Of a stretch of DNA of 64,000 nucleotides, positions 10,624-17,168 are shown piece by piece. The first letter of the stretch is position 1; each line of letters opens with the position of its first letter. The stretch comes from Enterobacter asburiae (lineage in GTDB: Bacteria; Pseudomonadota; Gammaproteobacteria; Enterobacterales; Enterobacteriaceae), in NCBI GenBank assembly GCA_011754535.1, contig JAAQVN010000001.1, positions 4,526,001 to 4,590,000 of the forward strand, written 5' to 3'. A program made the position numbers and the translations under genes. The notes below the pieces were generated by a model. That model worked only from the letters and a program-made list of their open reading frames with translations. It did no database searches and was not told where the DNA came from.

Positions 10624-10643
10624 ATGGCACTACGCCATTTTTT
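10624..10643 (+). terminator. Terminator of gor
   Basis: The stem ATGGC/GCCAT around ACTAC is followed by six T. Its right half lies inside the 3' end of the convergent aadA-like gene. Confidence 0.6.
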
Positions 10644-11412
10644 CCTGTATCGCTTTTTTGACATCACGGACAAATGCCGCAACCTGCGGCATTTTTTCTG
10701 CCCAGTCCACGGTGACCAACCCGAGATACTCTGCACGCGCCTCCTCCAGCAGTTTCGCATGAGCTTCGGGCAATTGCGGCCGCAGCCAGGCTGCGGCCTC
10801 GTCTTTAGCCGCGATCTTACCCGTCTCAACGCTATACCCGATACGCGCCAGCGTCAGGAGGATATGTCTTTCATCGCCCTTAAGATCGTCAGCCCTGCTC
10901 CACAGCGCCAGAGTCTGACGAAAGGTCTCCAGCAGATCGTTTTCTGGCACAGCCTCGAACAACTCGCAGGCTGCTTTTCCCCGCAGAGGGAGACTGTTCT
11001 GACGCGCTTTGGTCAGTAAAATCGCCAGATCGGGGTCGGGCTGCGCCGGTTCGTATTTCCCGTTTGTAATATCATCCCGTAGCCATTCTCCAAACTGCAG
11101 TTCCCGCACGGGCGGAAAGTGCCATGGCACAATCTGCGACCAGACTACGACCGTTACTTCCAGCGCCCGGTAAATCTCCGATGTGCCGGGCCAGGCCGAA
11201 ATCGCCAGCAGCTTCTGCATCAAGGTATGGCGTTGTTCATCCCGCAGCGGCGAACGTACTGTGACCAGCAGGTCGATATCGCTCAGCGGCTTCAGGCCGC
11301 CGTCCATCGCCGAACCGTATAAGTGAATTGCCATCAGCTCGCTTCCGAGAACGCTTTCGATGAGCGCGCAGGCGCTCTGTAGCTGTTTTTGTGCGCAGGG
11401 GGGCTCGTTCAT
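10630..11412 (-). CDS. AadA-like aminoglycoside (3'')-nucleotidyltransferase
   Basis: 260-aa protein with the nucleotidyltransferase signature HLYGSAMDGGLKPLSDIDLLV (residues about 30-50: GS, then D-x-D), followed by ALEVTVV with the third acidic residue and a helical C-terminal domain. It resembles the chromosomal AadA of Salmonella over its whole length (for example FPPxRELQFGEWLRDDI and the DLKGDERHILLTLARIGY block). That family adenylylates streptomycin and spectinomycin; activity here is inferred only. Its ATG overlaps the stop of the upstream hybrid kinase (ATGA), so the two are translationally coupled. No integron or transposon sequence is nearby. It may therefore serve a physiological role tied to the kinase. 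Confidence 0.8.
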   Translation of the reverse strand: MNEPPCAQKQLQSACALIESVLGSELMAIHLYGSAMDGGLKPLSDIDLLVTVRSPLRDEQRHTLMQKLLAISAWPGTSEIYRALEVTVVVWSQIVPWHFPPVRELQFGEWLRDDITNGKYEPAQPDPDLAILLTKARQNSLPLRGKAACELFEAVPENDLLETFRQTLALWSRADDLKGDERHILLTLARIGYSVETGKIAAKDEAAAWLRPQLPEAHAKLLEEARAEYLGLVTVDWAEKMPQVAAFVRDVKKAIQEKMA

Positions 11413-14400
11413 CCTACCTCTTCGTCTGACGATAGCTGCTGATTAAACCGGGTTATCTCTTCCAGCACGCGGTTGACCAGAAGGTCAATCTCTTGCCAGG
11501 GTCGATCGTCGTTACAGGCCGTTTCCAGCTGTTCACAGGCTTGCTGCAAAGATGTCATGCTCATCATCCTTGCTCCACCATTGATACGGTGCGCCATACG
11601 GCCAACCTTATCGCGATTTTTCTGTGCGAGCCACTGCGTCAACTGGCTGGCATCCTGTCTGTTCACCTCCACCATTTCGGCCTGCAGCGCCCGCGTGGCA
11701 TCGCTCTCCAGGGCAGGCTTCGCGCTGCTGCCGGCAAAATAACGATCCAGCAGCGTCTGGAGTTTTTCCGCCGTCAGCGGTTTCTCCAGATATTCATTCA
11801 TACCAGCATCGATACAGCGCGCTGCCGTTTCTGCGCCGCTCATCGCCGTCAGGCCGAATATCGGGACAGGCGGATGACCATAAAGCTGTTCGGTATGACG
11901 GATCTGCTGCGCCAGCTCATAGCCGTCCATCTCCGGCATCGTGCAGTCGGTAATAATCACATCGTAGCGGCCAGGATTTTGCTGCCACATCGACAGCGCC
12001 TCCGCCCCCTGTGTCGCCAGCGAAACCCGGTGCCCCCAGGACTCCAGCCGCTGCCGCAGCGCACGGCGTGCTGGCGGATAGTCGTCGACCCCAAGAATAT
12101 GCAGGCTGCGCATATGTTCGACAGGCGGAGGGGTTAACACTTTGCTGGCGGCAGGCACCGCGTTGAAGTGAAGGCTCACCACGCAGCCCTCATGCGGCTC
12201 ACTGTCGATACGTACCTCCGCACCGGCGGCATGGGCCATATACAGGCAGGCCGGTAAACTGAACCCGGTGTCGGTCCACTCTGATTTCAGCGTCACGTGG
12301 TGCGCTCGTCTGGCAATGTCCTCAATCAGGTGCTCGTCAATGCCCTCGCCCCGATCGCACACTTCGATGACCAGCGGGATCGTCGTGGCATTCGGCTCTT
12401 TGCTGCCCTCATACACTTCAACGTCAATATCCTGACCATTCGAATGCTTGATGGCGTTACGCAGCAGGCTGGATAGGATGCGAATAATCAGCAGCGGATC
12501 GGTGGTAAAACGCTCGACAGAGAGCTCGATCAGCACGTTCAGGGTGATCCCTTTCGCTTCAGCCTGCTGCCGGTAAAGCGCCACGGTACTGTGGATTAAC
12601 TGGGGCAGATGCGTGCTGCGCATCGTTCCGTTCAGCTGCGGGTTATCTGCACGGAAGACGTCAAACATGTCGCCGATCAGCGAAAGCAGGTTGAGGGAGG
12701 ATTCCCAAATCAGATTCAGGTTTTCATTATGCTCATGCCGCGCATCAAGCGCCTGAAGCTCCATCTCCAGCAGGCCGGTGATGACGCTGAGTGGGGTGCG
12801 CACTTCATGCCCCATGCTCTGCATAAAGGCGTTTTTGCTGCCTATTGCCTGCTCAAGATTACTCTTCGTCTCAGAGAGCTGAGCAATCAGCAGCTCTTTT
12901 TCAGTGACATCCAGCCAGCCGCCAATCAGACCACCAATTTCACCCTGACTGTCGTGCCACGGCACAACCCAGCCCTGCAGGTAGCGCGTCTGGTTGTTTA
13001 TCGTAAAACTGTCAGCCCAGTTCTGCGGTTGCCCATCCTGTAACGCCTGCTGGTATTTTGCCTCCAGGTTCGCCAGCACCGCCGGTTCTACCATGTCGAT
13101 CGCGGTTACTGGCTGCCCCTGGAAGGCATCGCCCGGCTGGCCGATGGTATCTGCCCAGGCCTGGTTGTAGCGCAGCAGATGGCCGTTACGATCGCGAACG
13201 TAGAGCGCCACGGGCGAGGCGTCGATCAGCGCCTGGGTAAAACGTAACTGTTCGGTAAGCTGGCGCTGCAAGACATTGCCACGGCGCAGCGCGGCGCGCA
13301 GATACTGTATCCATAACCAACACCCTGTCACCACCAGCAGAAGCAGCACGCCCCAGACCAGAGAATTGAGTAATGAACTTTGCGCCCAGGTTTCGCTATT
13401 GTCGATGGCCGCTTGTCGCCAGTCACCCGCCAGCTGCATCAGTGCCTGTGGCTGCATATCTGCCAGCGCTTTATTGAGAATATTAACTGGCTGGCTGGTC
13501 TCGGTTTGCGCGGCAATGACGACATCGATGAGGGGGACAGGCACCGTGACGGCCAGATGAAAACGGGTGGGATGATGGCGCGTCACCAGGTAGTTGGCGA
13601 TAAACTGCGGCGCGATCACACCGCGCACTTCGCCTTTTTTCAACCGCGCCAGCGCGTCGTCCATGTGGGTCAACGACACCAGTTTGATTGTAGGATACCA
13701 GGTTTCCAGCCAGGGGCGCAGCGGATCGTCGGCCATAATCGCCAGCTTTTCACCCTTCAGCTGGGCAAAATCGTCCGGCCGTTTGATCGTCTGATCCATC
13801 ACCACCACGACCGGCGTGGTGAGCAACGGCGAGGTCATCGCCATGGCCGCGGACGTTTTTTGCGACACGTCAGCCACCTGCCTGAGCACCAGCGCATCCG
13901 GGTTATTCTGCTTTAACGCGTTGAGTTCGTCGTCGCTACCGGCGGTCAATATCGTGAAGTGAATATCATACTGCTCGCTAAATTGGTTGAGCAGATCAAC
14001 CACCAGACCCGCTGGCGTGCCATCCTCCAGAAACGAGAGCGGGCGCTGGCGACTATCCAGAATCACCTGGATCTGACTATGCTCACGCAGCCAGTTCTCC
14101 TCCTCCCGATCCAGCGCCAGCGGATTGGCGGTAATGACGAAGCTCCGGTTAAGCCCCCAACTGGTGGTAATACGCAAACGGCTGGCTAAGGGGATATGTT
14201 TGAACACCGCGTCGATGGCTTCCACCAGTTGCGGCAGCTGGCGATCTACACCAAAACTCATGTTCAGATTGGGCAGCGCCGGGCTGTAGCGCCAGCGTAT
14301 CCCCTGAGCCTGATGATACTGGGTAAGGTACTCCGCACTGGCCCGGTTAATCCACAGGGCATCTATCTGCTTAAACGCCAGCGCGCTGACGGCTGAAGGA

Positions 14401-14966
14401 TACCAGGACTGGAAACGGAGCATACTGCCGGGATAGTGGCGACGCAGCGCCGGGCTGGCGTTGGTATCAGTCATCAAACCTAATGTCTTTGGGCTCTCTT
14501 CAGGCGCGTCATCGGCTCGCTCGCGAGTGGTCATTAAGACTGACTTATCCAGCAGCCATGGCGGCGTGGTCACCAGTTCGGCGTTTGGCCACAGCTCCGG
14601 GTTCCACATCGCCACCATCTGAATTTCATGGCGACGCAGCGCCTGGAAAGCATCACGACTCTGGTTGTAATAGTGGAGCTTGACGTTGACCTTCAGGCTA
14701 TCTTCCAGCAGCGCTAGATAATCGGCCGCAATCCCGCTGAAAAGTCCGTGCCCCATGCCTTCGCTGAGAGGAGGATGCGGCGGCCCCCAGACGCCCACGT
14801 GAAGCGTCTGATTGTGTTTCAGCCATTGCTGCACGTCACCACTAAACTGGACATGCGGCGCATTGACCTGCACGCGGCGTTGCAGGGTCAGTTCCTGGGC
14901 CTGAATCTGCCCGATACTGCAAAGCAGCATAAAAAGGCTAATTAACCGGGCAGTGATAAAACGCAT
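11409..14966 (-). CDS. EvgS/BvgS-like hybrid sensor histidine kinase with HPt domain (HK1)
   Basis: 1185-aa inner-membrane unorthodox kinase. In order: signal peptide (1-23); two periplasmic solute-binding-like (Venus flytrap) domains (about 50-270 and 285-520); membrane segment (about 533-555); PAS (about 575-690); dimerisation domain with SMGHEVRTPL (His720); ATPase domain with N-box LLRNAIKHS (about 835) and G1 box DRGEG (871); receiver domain with DD at 961-962, Asp1007 in ITDCTMPEMDG and EKPL near 1061; HPt with RMAHRINGGA (His1126). The G2 ATP-lid region reads DTGFSLPACLY instead of GTGLGL, so autokinase activity may be weak. It heads a two-gene unit with the overlapping aadA-like gene, and is divergent from the 124-aa secretion-domain gene. 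The ligand is unknown. Confidence 0.92.
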   Translation of the reverse strand: MRFITARLISLFMLLCSIGQIQAQELTLQRRVQVNAPHVQFSGDVQQWLKHNQTLHVGVWGPPHPPLSEGMGHGLFSGIAADYLALLEDSLKVNVKLHYYNQSRDAFQALRRHEIQMVAMWNPELWPNAELVTTPPWLLDKSVLMTTRERADDAPEESPKTLGLMTDTNASPALRRHYPGSMLRFQSWYPSAVSALAFKQIDALWINRASAEYLTQYHQAQGIRWRYSPALPNLNMSFGVDRQLPQLVEAIDAVFKHIPLASRLRITTSWGLNRSFVITANPLALDREEENWLREHSQIQVILDSRQRPLSFLEDGTPAGLVVDLLNQFSEQYDIHFTILTAGSDDELNALKQNNPDALVLRQVADVSQKTSAAMAMTSPLLTTPVVVVMDQTIKRPDDFAQLKGEKLAIMADDPLRPWLETWYPTIKLVSLTHMDDALARLKKGEVRGVIAPQFIANYLVTRHHPTRFHLAVTVPVPLIDVVIAAQTETSQPVNILNKALADMQPQALMQLAGDWRQAAIDNSETWAQSSLLNSLVWGVLLLLVVTGCWLWIQYLRAALRRGNVLQRQLTEQLRFTQALIDASPVALYVRDRNGHLLRYNQAWADTIGQPGDAFQGQPVTAIDMVEPAVLANLEAKYQQALQDGQPQNWADSFTINNQTRYLQGWVVPWHDSQGEIGGLIGGWLDVTEKELLIAQLSETKSNLEQAIGSKNAFMQSMGHEVRTPLSVITGLLEMELQALDARHEHNENLNLIWESSLNLLSLIGDMFDVFRADNPQLNGTMRSTHLPQLIHSTVALYRQQAEAKGITLNVLIELSVERFTTDPLLIIRILSSLLRNAIKHSNGQDIDVEVYEGSKEPNATTIPLVIEVCDRGEGIDEHLIEDIARRAHHVTLKSEWTDTGFSLPACLYMAHAAGAEVRIDSEPHEGCVVSLHFNAVPAASKVLTPPPVEHMRSLHILGVDDYPPARRALRQRLESWGHRVSLATQGAEALSMWQQNPGRYDVIITDCTMPEMDGYELAQQIRHTEQLYGHPPVPIFGLTAMSGAETAARCIDAGMNEYLEKPLTAEKLQTLLDRYFAGSSAKPALESDATRALQAEMVEVNRQDASQLTQWLAQKNRDKVGRMAHRINGGARMMSMTSLQQACEQLETACNDDRPWQEIDLLVNRVLEEITRFNQQLSSDEEVG

Positions 14967-15151
14967 CGTTGGAGTCGTTCCCTGAAAAGTGAGGGCTGGA
15001 AATCAGCAGGCTGGCACAGCGTTAATTTTAGCAACCGCGCTTCGTTCTGCATTGTCTGGATAACCGCCATAATTTGCAGGAATTTTAGCAATAGGTGGGC
15101 AAATCGGGATTAAGGTCGGTCTTGTTTTTAAAAACTATCGTCAGCGGATTT

Positions 15152-15169
15152 TTATAAGACCGGACTTAT
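15152..15169 (+). promoter_or_regulatory. Candidate operator: TTATAAGAC half-site within an imperfect palindrome
   Basis: TTATAAGAC (15152-15160) lies in ATAAGACCGGACTTAT (15154-15169), with inverted arms ATAAG/CTTAT and a CCGG core. It is about 61 bases before the start of the 124-aa protein, almost the same distance as the treF copy. A related AAGGTCGGTCTTG lies at 15112-15124. Function inferred from recurrence across the island. Confidence 0.5.
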
Positions 15170-15212
15170 TGTCCCCTCCCCTGCTGGAAGGTAAAAACGC
15201 AGCAGATTTGCT

Positions 15213-15587
15213 ATGCGTAAACAGGTTCCACAAAAAATGAATAACACGTTAACTGCCCACGGCGAAAACACTGCCGATGCCCATAAAGAGATGGCGACTG
15301 ACGATCAATTTCCTGCACTGGTCGAAATCGCGCTCGGCGATATTTTCATTCAGGGGGAAGAGCGTCTTTTTATCGACGACGTTAATCAGCAGCTACTGAT
15401 AAAAGGCCCTCCCGGGCAGCGGGTCAATCTGTCCGATCTGCTTCCTGCAGAATCAGAGCCAGGAGAATGGATGAAAGCCAGAGGCTCCGTTACCGTGAAC
15501 GGCGTGCAATATGAGGTTTATCACCATTCGGGTATTGAGACGGAGCTACTGGTCCAGACAGGACTAGACGTTGCGCCTCAGACGTAA
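15213..15587 (+). CDS. Stand-alone copy of the adhesin C-terminal (type I secretion) domain
   Basis: 124-aa protein with no signal peptide or membrane segment. Residues about 38-124 are clearly homologous to the last about 88 residues of both giant adhesins of this island: all three share an IxLxDIL-type strand, RLF/DLF/NLF, QxxxKG-like QLLIKG/QMMVQG, the exact string VNLSDLLP, PG-W, a GV-Y-VY strand and ELLVQ-G. The first about 37 residues are charged and unlike the adhesins. ATG at 15237 (AGG 12 bases upstream) is an alternative start with little difference. Its 3' end overlaps the convergent glycosyltransferase-like gene by 10 bp. It could be a small secreted substrate, a decoy or sensor of secretion, or the remnant of a third adhesin. 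It sits between the two kinases. Confidence 0.85.
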   Translation: MRKQVPQKMNNTLTAHGENTADAHKEMATDDQFPALVEIALGDIFIQGEERLFIDDVNQQLLIKGPPGQRVNLSDLLPAESEPGEWMKARGSVTVNGVQYEVYHHSGIETELLVQTGLDVAPQT

Positions 15588-16852
15588 TCAGGTTGCGTAA
15601 TAACCTCAACCTGCACCTCGCCCGCGCGAAAACCGTCAGCAAGGAAGAATGGGATAGGCAATCGCCACTGCCCATCACGCACCAACGCCGTATAGCGATA
15701 GCTCTCCCCCTCAATCCGTAATACGACAGCCTGCTTTTCACCGCTGGCTTTCTCGCTCGGCCCCGCCAGCACGGTAAACCCGGCGTTGCTGCCCACGTGG
15801 AAGTGCTCAGTCTGCCAGCGAACAGGCGGATGTGCAGGCCACGGTTGAGCATGGTGAAAGGCGAAGATCTCATCATGATTCAAAATGCTCTGCCGGACCG
15901 TAGGCCAGATCGCCACTTTGAGGAAATACTGGTCGGTGAAACGGGCGCTCCCCCGGTAGCTCGCCACAAACTGACGCATCATTCCTTCCACGTCTGGGAT
16001 CGCGCCGCCACAGCCGCCCCACATCCCTGCCAGCAACAGCTCGGTATGGGTGAAATAGTCGCGCATATGGTGGAAATAAAACGGCGAGCGCAGCCAGTCT
16101 TCCACGCAAACCTGTTCCCGTTCAGAGAGCAGAGAGTCAGCGTCACGCACTAAAAAACGCTCGACCTGCGGGTCATCCATCACCAGAAAACGCCACAGCG
16201 TGGGATAGATGCGCTTTTCCTGGCTCATATCCACCAGCGCGGCACCCGCCTGCGCCAGCCGCTGCCAGACGTGCTGGGGCACGGAGTCATCCAGATACAC
16301 GCGACAGCGCCAGCCGGGAAACAGCTCTGCGGCGGCCTCAATGTTTTTAATTAAGGTTTCGCAGTAGCGCGGCAGATCGCCATACAGACTGAACGCGATA
16401 ATGTTTTTTTCCGGGCAATCCGCCTGAAAAGGTGGCGGTGGTGTCTGGGGCAGCGGCCAGGCGGTTCCCTGACGAAAACGCTGGTCAGAGAGGGTCAATG
16501 ACTCCAGACCATACGCGCGCATTTCATCCGTTTTGCCCATATGGCCGCACAGTTCCGCCAGGCCATCGAGCCAGGTTTCAGACGCTTCATGACGACGGGG
16601 CGACTGATAAATCTTGCGGTAGACTTTGTACGCCTTGTCATGTTTTCCCTCACGCATCAGGCTAAGGGCGTAATCGCTCTGTACCGACATATTATGCGGC
16701 AGAACGGCCAGCGCTTTTTCGCAGCAGCGAGAGGCCGTCGCATAATCCGTCACGGCCATTGCATGACGGTACTGCTCCGCCAGGGCAGCAAATGTCTGAC
16801 GCATTGCTTCTTGTTTTGCAGCAGATGAATGAGGTTGAAGGGATCGACGCAT
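15578..16852 (-). CDS. TPR domain plus glycosyltransferase-like domain protein
   Basis: 424-aa soluble protein. Residues about 15-125 form three helical TPR-like units (for example YATASRCCEKALAVLPHN and KAYKVYRKIYQSPRRHE). From residue 150 it changes to an alpha/beta domain starting IIAFSLYGDLPRYCETLIKNIE, with FLVRDADS (DAD at 237-239) as a DxD-type metal/nucleotide-sugar site, then HHMRDYFTH, LLAGMWGG and FTDQYFL. This resembles a group of bacterial GT-A-like glycosyltransferases of unproven substrate. The start ATG at 16852 has a poor ribosome site; an ATG 16 codons in is possible. Its place beside the adhesin genes suggests, without proof, that it modifies the adhesins or a surface glycan. 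A palindrome at 16916 lies 64 bp upstream. Confidence 0.7.
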   Translation of the reverse strand: MRRSLQPHSSAAKQEAMRQTFAALAEQYRHAMAVTDYATASRCCEKALAVLPHNMSVQSDYALSLMREGKHDKAYKVYRKIYQSPRRHEASETWLDGLAELCGHMGKTDEMRAYGLESLTLSDQRFRQGTAWPLPQTPPPPFQADCPEKNIIAFSLYGDLPRYCETLIKNIEAAAELFPGWRCRVYLDDSVPQHVWQRLAQAGAALVDMSQEKRIYPTLWRFLVMDDPQVERFLVRDADSLLSEREQVCVEDWLRSPFYFHHMRDYFTHTELLLAGMWGGCGGAIPDVEGMMRQFVASYRGSARFTDQYFLKVAIWPTVRQSILNHDEIFAFHHAQPWPAHPPVRWQTEHFHVGSNAGFTVLAGPSEKASGEKQAVVLRIEGESYRYTALVRDGQWRLPIPFFLADGFRAGEVQVEVITQPDYV

Positions 16853-16915
16853 TGTCCAGGCTCAAAATCAAATAATCGTGCGTATGATTTTCCCATTCGT
16901 CTGTAAAGTAAGCGA

Positions 16916-16929
16916 CAAGACCCGTCTTG
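16916..16929. promoter_or_regulatory. Perfect palindrome CAAGAC-CC-GTCTTG, candidate operator
   Basis: Six-base arms with a 2-base spacer. It is 64 bp upstream of the GT-like gene and about 240 bp upstream of HK2. Same architecture as the sites at 25980 and 37317. Confidence 0.5.
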
Positions 16930-17091
16930 ATGTTCCCGGCAGTCAATGATGGCGCAGGATTTAAGCAGCAAAAAGCAGGCGAAAATGCACGCTTATATTA
17001 GTATTGAGAGGATAGCGTAGAAATAATAACGTTCCTGACCAGACATTGTGCTTTTCGTTATTCACAATCGCCAGAATAATAACCAAGCCTT

Positions 17092-17100
17092 GTCTTATAA
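17092..17100 (-). promoter_or_regulatory. Shared 9-mer GTCTTATAA, candidate half-site
   Basis: Reverse complement of TTATAAGAC. It lies 69 bp before the HK2 start and is one of four exact copies in the window, all intergenic. Confidence 0.4.
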
Positions 17101-17168
17101 CAATGCTTTTAACGTTTAATCAGAATATCACTTTCAGTATCTTATGCTCAGGAGCGTTATAAAAAGTT

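Larger units (their letters stand above)
16853..17168. other. 316-bp intergenic control region between divergent GT-like gene and HK2
   Basis: AT-rich region that must contain promoters for both flanking genes. It holds the perfect palindrome at 16916-16929 and the half-site at 17092-17100. I see no convincing small gene or RNA, and no -35/-10 pair I would commit to. Confidence 0.6.

Noticed and set aside
10630..11412. AadA-like gene as part of an integron or transposon
   Set aside because: No attC-like site, integrase, transposase or terminal repeat flanks it, and it overlaps the kinase gene by 4 bp as a native operon member.
14967..15212. Small RNA or extra short gene between HK1 and the export-domain gene
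   Set aside because: No frame with a ribosome site and no promoter-terminator pair was convincing; the region is better explained as a divergent promoter with operators.
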